DNA of 64,000 nt from Synergistaceae bacterium (GTDB lineage Bacteria; Synergistota; Synergistia; Synergistales; Aminobacteriaceae), in NCBI GenBank assembly GCA_018436725.1, contig JAHDKT010000022.1, positions 62,001 to 126,000 of the forward strand, in the 5' to 3' direction. This document shows positions 41,278 through 49,107 of this stretch, piece by piece (position 1 is the first letter of the stretch; every line of letters starts with the position of its first letter). Below the pieces are notes generated by a model. The model worked only from the letters and a program-made list of their open reading frames with translations. It was not told the origin of the DNA and ran no database searches. The position numbers were made by a program, and so were the translations under genes.

Positions 41278-44259
41278 TTATCGCTTGAGGTTGATCAGCT
41301 CTTCAAGCACCTGGTCGCTGGTGGTGATCATGCGCGCGTTCGCTTGGAAGCCTCTCTGGGAGGTGATCAGCTTGGTGAACTCCTCGGTGAGGTCGACGTT
41401 CGACATTTCAAGCGAGGAACCGACGATCGACCCCGCGCCGCCCTCCTGGGGCGAACCTATCTGCGCTATCCCCGAGTTGTTGCTTTGCGTAAAAGCCGAG
41501 TTGCCTATCTTCACAAGGCCGGCTGGGTTGGAGAAGAGCGCCAGCGCAACGCGGTACAGCGGGATGTTCTGTCCGTTGCTGTAGATACCGTTGACCGTTC
41601 CGTCCTTAGCCACAGCGAAGTCCGTCAGCACGCCCATCGAGTAACCGTCCTGGTAGTAGCCCTTCGTCGTGAACTCGGAACCGTACTGCGTTACTCCGTC
41701 GAGCAGCTCTTTCTGGAAACTCTGGCCGGAGAAATCGAGCTTGATTGTCGATTCGCGGGCACCGACCTCGTCGAACTGGACAGTGATCTCCGGAGTCGGA
41801 TTGTACATACCGGTGTCGCTTGTATCCAGTTTACCATCCGGGCCGAAGCGAAGCAGACCTGTATTTTCGGATAAAGACGCCTCGCCGTTGGGAAGCCACG
41901 CTCTCCAGCGCCAAACGCCGTTGTCCAGCTTCTCCCACGAGACTTCCAGGGTATACGGATTCCCGAGCGAGTCGTATACATCAACCTTCGCGTTGTGAAC
42001 GTTGGCGATCCGCTGGTTCACTGTCGCGAGCGCCTGTTCGTTGCCCTTGGTGACAGGGACGGAGAAGGTATTCGTGGTGGTAACAGCGGCTGTCGGGTCC
42101 CATATTTTCATAGTAAATGCACTGCTTCCGGCCTCGTCGTAGTCCACCACATAGCTGGTTCCGTTACTGTCTGTTACTGTTTGGAAGTTGACGTACTTCC
42201 CGACTTCGTATGTAAAGGTTTCAGCGGCAGTACCATTATTGAACGTCAAGATCCCCGTCGCAGGATCATACGAAATATGGGCGGCATTATACGTCTCGCC
42301 GCTGGGCAGAGTGAGCACAGGATCGCCCCCCACCGGCACCAGCTGAAGTCTTCCGGAGGCATCAAGACCGTTCATGCTGAAATTTACGGTCGCAGGAACT
42401 CCTGTACCGGAAAATGTCAGCGTCATGAAGTTATTCGCCGCTGTCCCTTCAGTGGGAGTCACCGCATAGTTAGTACCATTCACGATAACCTCGGAACTCG
42501 CCGGTACTATCCCCATGTACTTTCGGAAGTTATAGGTCTGGATTTCCAGAAAATCATCGTTACCCGCTACTCCGGGAGTTCTGTCTCCCAAGATTGTCAT
42601 CCTGTAATCTCCGCTTCCCAGCGAATCGAATTCCGTCCTCACCGAGCCTCCTCCCGCTGGAACCAGATTGCCGGCCAACGGGGATGCTGCGGCAACAGCC
42701 TCCGTTCCCATCTTAATCCGAGATCCTAGCGCATATGTCCATGCATTGGGAGCAGGAGTGGTTAAATCGTTGAGGACAAGGCTACCATCCGCATCGGTAG
42801 CTCCGGGAGTATACACTCCCTGATACGTTTTTCCATCCAGGACGAAGGTTGAAGCAGGCACCAACACTACCGATCCCGTTCCATTCAGTCCGGCGTAGTT
42901 CAACTGGAGAGTTCCAGTGTTATTCGGGTCGTTGCGGTCGACGAACTTGAGCGTGGCGTAACCGCTGTTCGGGTTACCTTCGGTGATCGTGACGTCGTAC
43001 GCTTTTCCGCCGATTCCGACGTTCTGCACGATCGTTGGCTGGATACCCACTCTGTCTGTAACTTGCGAAGAATCGACGATCTCCACGGTGCTGGTAAGCT
43101 GGACTCCCTGGTTCCCTGTAGCGTTGCTGATGGTAACGAAGGCGCCGCCGGCGAACCCTCCAAGGCGGGTGATTCCGTCGACCGCTGTATCGGGAATGGC
43201 GAACGTCCCGTCGTCGTTCATCTGCACCGTGTATTCGAACATCGCCATGTCGCCCTTGTAGTCCTCGCCCCAGAGACGAAGTGTTCTATACCCTTCCTGC
43301 CCGGCGGTGGTGATATCCGTAAATTCCGCTAGGTACGAAAAGCTATTCGTTCCGTCCTTGATGGTGAGCGTCTGATAGTCCATTTGTTTCTCGAGGTTGA
43401 GAGTCCACTCGTCGGGGTTCGTGGGGTCTATGTTGGTCAGCGTGAGGACGCCCGTAGCGGAGTCGAAGGCTACTGTGTATACGCTTCCGTCGATTTCAAA
43501 GGGTGTTTCGGATGCAAGCATCGGGCGCCCGTTGGACTGATCCACTCCCGTCAGTTTCAGGGTCAACGTCTGTCCTCCGATATTCATCGTCATGAAGGCG
43601 TCGGCGCTCATCCCTTCCTGCATGGTCACATCGTACTTCTGATTGTTCAGAGTCGCCGCGGTGGAGAAGTTGTTCGCCGTAAGCCCCATCGGAAGATAGG
43701 TCGCGGCCCGGCCGTCGAGGTTGCAGCGATATCCGACCACCGTGGTCTGGCGGGCTTCCATCTTCTGGCCGGTGGGTATATTGATGTCGGTCAGCGAAGA
43801 ACCTTGGTTGAACTGTAGAGGATCGATCGGATCGCGGACTATCTGGTAGCCCTGGAGCTTGTACCCCGTTCCGGCCTGCGCGAGGTTGCTGTCTCCATCC
43901 AGGGTAAAATTCCCGGCTCTTGTAAAGAGACGGTTGTTCCCGTCCATGACGACGAAATAGCCGTCGCCCTGGATCGCGAAGTCGGTGCGGCTTCCTGTAT
44001 ACTGTGTAGTCCCCTGAGTATGCAGAACCTCTATTGCGGAGACTTGCATGCCGAGTCCGACCTGCTTCGCGTTGACGCCTCCGCGTTGATCGTTCGGCGC
44101 CATCGTACCGCTGGTGTTCTGATAGAGCAGATCCTGGAAGGTAATGTTGGATCGTTTATACCCTGCTGTATTGACGTTGGCTATGTTGTTGCCGACAACG
44201 TCGAGAGAAACCTGATGTCCTCTCACGCCCGACACGCCCGACATAAGGGATCGTAGCAT
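41278..44259 (-). CDS. flgE: Giant flagellar hook protein FlgE (first of two)
   Basis: A 993-residue hook protein, more than twice the usual length. Normal D0/D1 parts lie at both ends: residues 1-180 (MLRSLMSGVSGVRGHQVSLD, NNIANVNTAGYKRSN, MEARQTTVVGYRCNLD) and 755-993 (KVDVYDSLGNPYTLEVSWE to the SQRGFQANARMITTSDQVLE C-terminal coiled coil). The region 182-752 is an insertion in the outer-domain position, made of three diverged repeats. The ATG at 44259 has AAGGAGG upstream. It shares about the whole conserved part with the next gene, flgE2. Surface-exposed extra domains are expected to decorate the hook; no key D0/D1 element is missing. Confidence 0.93.
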   Translation of the reverse strand: MLRSLMSGVSGVRGHQVSLDVVGNNIANVNTAGYKRSNITFQDLLYQNTSGTMAPNDQRGGVNAKQVGLGMQVSAIEVLHTQGTTQYTGSRTDFAIQGDGYFVVMDGNNRLFTRAGNFTLDGDSNLAQAGTGYKLQGYQIVRDPIDPLQFNQGSSLTDINIPTGQKMEARQTTVVGYRCNLDGRAATYLPMGLTANNFSTAATLNNQKYDVTMQEGMSADAFMTMNIGGQTLTLKLTGVDQSNGRPMLASETPFEIDGSVYTVAFDSATGVLTLTNIDPTNPDEWTLNLEKQMDYQTLTIKDGTNSFSYLAEFTDITTAGQEGYRTLRLWGEDYKGDMAMFEYTVQMNDDGTFAIPDTAVDGITRLGGFAGGAFVTISNATGNQGVQLTSTVEIVDSSQVTDRVGIQPTIVQNVGIGGKAYDVTITEGNPNSGYATLKFVDRNDPNNTGTLQLNYAGLNGTGSVVLVPASTFVLDGKTYQGVYTPGATDADGSLVLNDLTTPAPNAWTYALGSRIKMGTEAVAAASPLAGNLVPAGGGSVRTEFDSLGSGDYRMTILGDRTPGVAGNDDFLEIQTYNFRKYMGIVPASSEVIVNGTNYAVTPTEGTAANNFMTLTFSGTGVPATVNFSMNGLDASGRLQLVPVGGDPVLTLPSGETYNAAHISYDPATGILTFNNGTAAETFTYEVGKYVNFQTVTDSNGTSYVVDYDEAGSSAFTMKIWDPTAAVTTTNTFSVPVTKGNEQALATVNQRIANVHNAKVDVYDSLGNPYTLEVSWEKLDNGVWRWRAWLPNGEASLSENTGLLRFGPDGKLDTSDTGMYNPTPEITVQFDEVGARESTIKLDFSGQSFQKELLDGVTQYGSEFTTKGYYQDGYSMGVLTDFAVAKDGTVNGIYSNGQNIPLYRVALALFSNPAGLVKIGNSAFTQSNNSGIAQIGSPQEGGAGSIVGSSLEMSNVDLTEEFTKLITSQRGFQANARMITTSDQVLEELINLKR
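42003..43650 (-). repeat. Three diverged tandem repeats in giant FlgE
   Basis: Protein-level repeats inside the insertion. Copy 1 (about 43010-43650) begins YDVTMQEG and has IDGSVYTV then DSATGVLTLTN and EWTLNL. Copy 2 (about 42485-43020) begins YDVTITEG with LDGKTYQG, ADGSLVLND, AWTYAL. Copy 3 (about 42003-42490) begins YAVTPTEG with SGETYNA, DPATGILTFNN, FTYEV. Each first half is followed by a related second half such as YRTLRLWGEDYKG, YRMTILGDRTPG and FTMKIWDPTAAV. Length is about 160-215 residues per copy. Confidence 0.75.
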
Positions 44260-44351
44260 AGCGTATTCCTCCTTAAGCTTTCGTCGAAGATGGCGCAATC
44301 CCTTGCGCGGATCCTTCTGCCCGTCCGTCCGTGGGGGCGTTTGAGTCTTTT
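44260..44351 (-). promoter_or_regulatory. 5' leader of giant flgE with hairpins and ANGGA motifs
   Basis: The leader aligns with the flgE2 leader over about 90 bases. Transcript order: a GCCC/GGGC stem enclosing CCACGGACGGAC; then an outer GAAG(G)AU/AUCUUC helix carrying a GCGCAA/UUGCGC hairpin with GGGA loop; then the AAGGAGG ribosome site. It contains about five A-N-GGA motifs, including one in the ribosome site, the pattern bound by CsrA. Confidence 0.5.
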
Positions 44352-44458
44352 TATTCTTCGGCAGTTCCGCCGCCTTTCTGAAGCCTTTTGAAAGAGTTCG
44401 GGAAAAAAAGGAAAAGAGTACACGGAAATGCCGGAAAAAGCGCGAGAGCATCTATTTT

Positions 44459-44489
44459 AAAAAAGCCCGCGGAAAGGAAAACCGCGGGC
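44459..44489 (-). terminator. Intrinsic terminator between flgE2 and flgE1
   Basis: On the minus strand a perfect 8-bp stem GCCCGCGG/CCGCGGGC with a 9-base loop is followed by six T and then AAAAT. It starts 20 bases after the flgE2 stop. The 249-base spacer up to the flgE1 ATG holds this terminator and the flgE1 leader. I see no convincing promoter between them; a TAAAAT at 44454-44459 lacks a good -35 box. Confidence 0.88.
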
Positions 44490-44508
44490 GAAGGCGAACT
44501 TTTCTTTT

Positions 44509-45867
44509 TTACCGTTTGATGTTGATCTGCTCCTCCAGAACCTGGTCGCTCGTATTGATGACGCGCGCATTCGCCTGGAATCCTCTCTGGGCCAGGATAA
44601 GCTGCGTGAATTCTTCGGTGAGGTCGATATTCGACATCTCAAGAGCCCCCCCGATCAACGCTCCCGCGCCATCCTCCATCGGGACGCCGATCCTGGCCAA
44701 ACCGGAGTTGGAACTCTCCTTGAAGACGGTGTCTCCCACCTTGGTCAGACCGGATGGGTTGACGAACGTCGCCAACGACATTCGGTACATGGGAACGTTC
44801 TGTCCGTTGTCGTAGGTCGCCATGACCGTCCCGTTGTTGGTGACCATGAAGCTCTCCATGACGCCCATAGCGCATCCATCCTGATAGTACCCTTTCGTGG
44901 TGAAGGGAGAAGCGTACTGTGTCACGCCTTCGATCGGCGGCTTGTCGAAGGACTCCCCGGCGAAATCGAGCGTGATATCCGAAGATTCCGCGCCGACGGA
45001 GGTAAAGTCGATGGTGATCCCGGGGCTGACATCCGCTCCGGCGGCAGGTTTCCCATCGGGACCGAAGGTGAGCACTCCCCTCTGGACGAACTGCGGCGAC
45101 CCCGCATCGGGCAGGTAGGCCACCCAGCTCCATTCATTATCCTCCTGTTGACCAGTCCTTACCCACAGCACTTCGAGCGTATGCCCTTTTCCAAGCGAGT
45201 CGAAAATCTCTATCTGCGACTTGTGCGAACTCGCAGTAGGGGGAGTCTCCATCGGAGGATCGGCGTACGGATCCCACGCAGCGGGATCCCATGTCGCAGG
45301 ATCGACCACCGGCGCCTTGCTGTCGAGATTGCATCGGAAGCCGACCTTCGTCGTGGTCCGCGCCTCCATCTTCGAACCGATGGGGATGCTGATGTCGCTC
45401 AGCGATGAGCTTCGATTGAACTTGGTGGGATCGTTGGGGTCGGCGACCATCTGGTACCCCTGCACCCTGTAGCCCGTTCCCGATTGCACGATCTTGTTCT
45501 CCGAGTCGAGGGTGAAGTTGCCGCCTCTGGTGAAGAGACGGTTGTTTCCGTCCGTCACGACGTAGTACCCCTCTCCCTGTATGGCGACATTCGTATCGCC
45601 GCCTACGTAATTGATATTCCCCTGGGTGTGAATCGTTTCGATCGCGGCGACACGCACTCCAAGTCCAACCTGAAGGGAATTGACTCCTCCTCTTCCTTCC
45701 ACGGGAGGCATCGCGCCTCGGTGGGTCTGGTAGAGCAAATCCTGAAAGGTGACGTTCGATTTCTTAAACCCCACTGTATTGATGTTGGCGATGTTATTTC
45801 CGACGACGTCGAGAAAGGTCTGATGCCCCCTCGCGCCCGACACGCCCGACATAAGGGATCGAAGCAT
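44509..45867 (-). CDS. flgE: Flagellar hook protein FlgE (second, normal length)
   Basis: A 452-residue hook protein of ordinary size. The N-terminal D0/D1 (MLRSLMSGVSGARGHQTFLD, NNIANINTVGFKKSN, then VAIQGEGYYVV) and C-terminal D0 (LDLTEEFTQLILAQRGFQANAR, DQVLEEQINIKR) are complete. A short linker (about 180-205: Pro/Asp-rich WDPAAWDPYADPP) stands where flgE1 has its insertion. I chose the ATG at 45867, 7 bases after GGAGG, over 45873. It follows flgD and its own leader, and is closed by a terminator. Confidence 0.93.
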   Translation of the reverse strand: MLRSLMSGVSGARGHQTFLDVVGNNIANINTVGFKKSNVTFQDLLYQTHRGAMPPVEGRGGVNSLQVGLGVRVAAIETIHTQGNINYVGGDTNVAIQGEGYYVVTDGNNRLFTRGGNFTLDSENKIVQSGTGYRVQGYQMVADPNDPTKFNRSSSLSDISIPIGSKMEARTTTKVGFRCNLDSKAPVVDPATWDPAAWDPYADPPMETPPTASSHKSQIEIFDSLGKGHTLEVLWVRTGQQEDNEWSWVAYLPDAGSPQFVQRGVLTFGPDGKPAAGADVSPGITIDFTSVGAESSDITLDFAGESFDKPPIEGVTQYASPFTTKGYYQDGCAMGVMESFMVTNNGTVMATYDNGQNVPMYRMSLATFVNPSGLTKVGDTVFKESSNSGLARIGVPMEDGAGALIGGALEMSNIDLTEEFTQLILAQRGFQANARVINTSDQVLEEQINIKR

Positions 45868-45958
45868 GCTCATTCCTCCTTGCTGTTTTCTCGAAGACGG
45901 TGCAGTCCGTTGCTCCGATCGCTTCAGGGGCGTCCATCCATGGAGCCGCTTTGTCTTT
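45868..45958 (-). promoter_or_regulatory. 5' leader of flgE2, homologous to the flgE1 leader
   Basis: Transcript order: GGC/GCC stem enclosing UCCAUGGAUGGAC; outer GAAG/CUUC helix with an inner GG(A)GCA/UGC(A)CC hairpin whose loop contains ACGGAC; then AAGGAGG. Four A-N-GGA motifs are present (two overlapping AUGGA, one ACGGA in a loop, one in the ribosome site). Stems are kept while bases differ from the flgE1 copy. Confidence 0.5.
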
Positions 45959-45975
45959 CCTGACTTCTCCGCTTT

Positions 45976-46392
45976 TTACGCCACTGAGACTACTTTTTCG
46001 AGGGGCACGTCTCCGTCCGTTGTATTCAGAATGATCTTCCCCTCTTCAAAACGAACGTAGCCAACAGTGGAGTACGCAGGAAGTCCCTCGTCGTCAGTGT
46101 ACTCGATCACCCTGCCGATGTAGCTCACAGCGGACGCCTTGTTCATGGCGGCCATCTGTTCGATCGTCTTGTTCATGTTGGTCATCTGCTCAAGGGTGCT
46201 GAACTGCGCCATCTGGGCTATGAAATCCTTGTCCTTCAACGGATCCAGAGGATCCTGATTGCTCAGCTGAGTGATCAGAATTTTCAGGAAGGCATCCTTT
46301 CCGAGGTCGTTGTTCGCCTTCTGTACGGCGTCTGTGACCGCAGTGCTGTTTCTATTCGAGGAGCTGCTGTTCGCTACGTTCTGTATCGCCAT
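45976..46392 (-). CDS. flgD: Flagellar hook capping protein FlgD
   Basis: A 138-residue hook cap/scaffold. The family core KDAFLKILITQLSNQDPLDPL followed by FIAQMAQFSTLEQM is present (about 32-70). The C-terminal part is short and lacks the full Ig/tudor domains, as in Firmicutes-type FlgD. ATG at 46392 has AGGAGG 8 bases upstream and was preferred to GTG 46401. It lies 12 bases after fliK. Confidence 0.92.
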   Translation of the reverse strand: MAIQNVANSSSSNRNSTAVTDAVQKANNDLGKDAFLKILITQLSNQDPLDPLKDKDFIAQMAQFSTLEQMTNMNKTIEQMAAMNKASAVSYIGRVIEYTDDEGLPAYSTVGYVRFEEGKIILNTTDGDVPLEKVVSVA

Positions 46393-46404
46393 TACGCCCA
46401 CCTC

Positions 46405-48429
46405 CTAGGCTACCCAGGAGAGTAGCCCGTGCTCGAGATCCACTCCGAACGTTGGAATCTCTTCTTCGATGCCATCGGCCTCCGTAACGGAAAAACCTCT
46501 TCGGCGGGAGTTCCCGTTCTCAGCGAATGCGCCTCGCCCGGAATTCCCTTTGCTGTTGTCGCGAAGGTCCACGACGAATTCGCCGAGGTGAACCCCTTGC
46601 TGTTCCAAGTGATTCCGGAGGACTGTAATATGATCCTGAACAAGTTGTCGGACCTGTTCGCTGCTTACTTTAATCGATGCTTCCACGCCTTTCGCAATGG
46701 TGACGAGTTCGATCTCTATCCGTCCGAGCGCTGGAGGATCGACGATGATGCTGGCGGCCTGACGCCCTTCGGTCCGTAAGAAACGGACAACATGCTGCAT
46801 GCCGTCCTCAAGGGCGGCGGCGCCTCTCCCCTGCAACGGGATCTCTCCGGAGAGTAGACTGGAAAAGGATATACCCGACGAAGCGGCTATCTGCGAGGAG
46901 CGCGAAGCAACGGAAGACGCAGCTGCTTCCAGCGTCTCCTTGCCTGTATTCCTTCCGAGATCGCTCTCTTTCGAGGTGTCTTTGAGGATGGAAAACTGCC
47001 TGCTCAATGGCTGTTGCTGGACGGCAGCCGGCTGAGATGCGCTCTTGCCCCCGGCCGGCTCGCCGAAGAGGTCGCGGGCAGCCGGAAAGATGCTTTGTTC
47101 TTGCTCCCGTCCCTCGGTAAGTCGATTCGTCGAGAGTTCCGATTCGGCTGCGGCTTTGAGCGCTCGTTCGGAGACGGTTGCCGATGTGAGGTCGGTGACT
47201 GTTTTTCCGTCGGATGAAGCTTCTCCCGTCTGAGAAGTCGCTACGGAGAGAAGTTGCGTGCGCAGTATCGGAGATTCTCCGCGGAGAGTTCGCGACACAT
47301 CGCCCGCAGAGGCGTCATCGCTTGAACTCCCTCTCAAGTCGGGGATCGGGAACGCTCTTCTCGGGCGAACGTTGTCCATCATGGACATCGAAAAAGGCGC
47401 TGAACTTCCGGCTTGTTCCGCGGAGGAAGCCGCAGACTCGGAAAGTACGGAGGCCGTATCTGTCCGATCGGATGCAGCATCGTTCAACGGGAGCGCACTC
47501 GAAGTCCGCACAGCAGAAGAGGCGAGAGCTGCCGGAGCCTGACTCCACCGCACAGCGGCGACATTTCCCTGCTCGGGTATCTCTAGTGCTCTCCGCTGCT
47601 CTCCGTCTCTCGAAACCACGCCCTCATCGGAGGCTGGAATCTGCCGCGCATCAAGAACGGCGGCGGCTCCCGATGATCGGGGAGCGGAAAGAGAATGACC
47701 CTGAATCTGTCCGCTGTCGGAGACACCTTTGGCAGCGAACTCTGGATTTGACTCCTCAGATAACTGAAGACGAGAAAACATTTCCTGAATCTTCGGATCA
47801 GATCCCGCAGCCGATTCAAAGAGATCCGAAAGGGCAAAAGCTCGTCCCGTCGGGGCTCCATGCGGCCCTCCTGCTTCGGACATCGCATCGTCCACTTCCG
47901 TAAAAGGCTGGAGCACGGTCTCGAAACGCCGCGTCGCGGCAAGAGAATCCTCAGGGACGCCGCGATCGAACAGACCTCCATCAGTATTCAATTCACTCGC
48001 TTCGAGCTGCGAGGCCTCCTGATCAACGCTCTCCGCCGGAACTCCGGAGGAAAGCCGCGCCTGCACCATGTTCGCACATCCATCCGCAAGAGCCGGAGCG
48101 AGCATGCTCATCAGCAGATCGTCGCACGCGGAAGAACCGTGCGGAATCTCCTCATCCACAGTCTGGATGGCAACACCTTCGCCCTTCTTTTCGAAAAGAG
48201 AGGACGCAAGGAGCGCCAAGGAACGCACCCCTATCGCAGGAACGGGCATCTCTCCGACGGAACGCACTGCTTTTCCTCCGTCGGGTTCATTCTCCAACGA
48301 CACGAAGAGCAGTCTGGCGAACTGCTCCTTTTTTTCACCGTCGCCTCCACGTTTTTCCGCTCCCGCCGTTTCAGCGGCGGCGGCATCGCTCAAAGCGTCT
48401 CTAGGCACTGGAAACAAGGCTGGAAACAT
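46405..48429 (-). CDS. fliK: Flagellar hook-length control protein FliK
   Basis: A 674-residue secreted ruler protein. The C-terminal FliK domain (about 555-640) has VDPPALGRIEIELV and then SSEQVRQLVQDHITVLRNHL and GVHLGEFVVDL. The first 540 residues are low-complexity, Ser/Ala/Glu-rich, as expected of an unfolded ruler. Length exceeds the usual 400-500. The extra length is notable because one of the two hooks is built of an enlarged subunit, though hook length is counted in nanometres and not in residues per subunit. ATG 48429 has GGGAGG upstream. Confidence 0.88.
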   Translation of the reverse strand: MFPALFPVPRDALSDAAAAETAGAEKRGGDGEKKEQFARLLFVSLENEPDGGKAVRSVGEMPVPAIGVRSLALLASSLFEKKGEGVAIQTVDEEIPHGSSACDDLLMSMLAPALADGCANMVQARLSSGVPAESVDQEASQLEASELNTDGGLFDRGVPEDSLAATRRFETVLQPFTEVDDAMSEAGGPHGAPTGRAFALSDLFESAAGSDPKIQEMFSRLQLSEESNPEFAAKGVSDSGQIQGHSLSAPRSSGAAAVLDARQIPASDEGVVSRDGEQRRALEIPEQGNVAAVRWSQAPAALASSAVRTSSALPLNDAASDRTDTASVLSESAASSAEQAGSSAPFSMSMMDNVRPRRAFPIPDLRGSSSDDASAGDVSRTLRGESPILRTQLLSVATSQTGEASSDGKTVTDLTSATVSERALKAAAESELSTNRLTEGREQEQSIFPAARDLFGEPAGGKSASQPAAVQQQPLSRQFSILKDTSKESDLGRNTGKETLEAAASSVASRSSQIAASSGISFSSLLSGEIPLQGRGAAALEDGMQHVVRFLRTEGRQAASIIVDPPALGRIEIELVTIAKGVEASIKVSSEQVRQLVQDHITVLRNHLEQQGVHLGEFVVDLRDNSKGNSGRGAFAENGNSRRRGFSVTEADGIEEEIPTFGVDLEHGLLSWVA

Positions 48430-48450
48430 GAAGCCGCACCTCCCGAATCG

Positions 48451-49107
48451 TTATCGCGACCCTCCGGTCGCCAGCCGCTCCGTCAGCCTTGCCGCTCTGG
48501 CCGCCTCCATGCGGCCCAATATGGACGCCCTCGCGTCCTGAGGCATTGCGGCGAGCATCTTCACTGCCAGATCTTCCCGCAGCTGCTCGATGATCAGCGC
48601 CGCCCGCCTCGGCGATATCTCCTGGTATGTTTTCATCAGCATATCGACATACGCCTTCTCTTCCGCGGGACTTTCCGGAAGCTTGTTCGCTTTGACGGCG
48701 AAGTCCGCTTCCTTCTTTTCGAGCGCAAGACTCCGCGCGTCGAGTTCCGAGGAGAGGGCGGCCAATTCCGCTTCTTTTTCCTTCAGGGCCCGCTCCCTTT
48801 CGTCGAGGCGTTTGTTCCATCGCTCCAGTTCAAGGCGTCTCCGCTGCTCGACGGTGAGCGAATACTCTTCGGGAATGCCTGCGAGCTTTGCGATCTCCTT
48901 GCCAACAAACGGAATTCTCGGAACGTTCGCGTACAGAAGAGGTCGAGCATCCCACGCTCCGGCTATGTGCAAGCCCGCGCCCACACCGGCGCTCATAAGC
49001 GACAAAAGAAGGAGCCAGGCAAGTTTGCTCGTTTTCTTTTTTTTCTTCCGGGGAGAAGATGGGACCTCCTCCTCTTCCCGGTCACGGTCGACCCGTTCTT
49101 CGGGCAT
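48451..49107 (-). CDS. motE: MotE/YlxF-type flagellar protein
   Basis: A 218-residue membrane-anchored protein. A charged cytoplasmic head (1-27), one membrane segment (about 28-50), a coiled coil (about 88-145, LERWNKRLDERERALKEKEA) and a C-terminal MgtE-N-like helical domain (about 150-215: YQEISPRRAALIIEQL, then MLAAMPQDARASILGRM) match the MotE/YlxF group, which chaperones MotC or acts beside FliK. Start shares one base with the stop of the transglycosylase. Confidence 0.82.
   Translation of the reverse strand: MPEERVDRDREEEEVPSSPRKKKKKTSKLAWLLLLSLMSAGVGAGLHIAGAWDARPLLYANVPRIPFVGKEIAKLAGIPEEYSLTVEQRRRLELERWNKRLDERERALKEKEAELAALSSELDARSLALEKKEADFAVKANKLPESPAEEKAYVDMLMKTYQEISPRRAALIIEQLREDLAVKMLAAMPQDARASILGRMEAARAARLTERLATGGSR

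Noticed and set aside
44260-44351. A c-di-GMP (GEMM) riboswitch in the hook leader.
   Set aside because: The conserved GEMM core and tetraloop receptor sequences are not present; the CsrA-type reading fits better.
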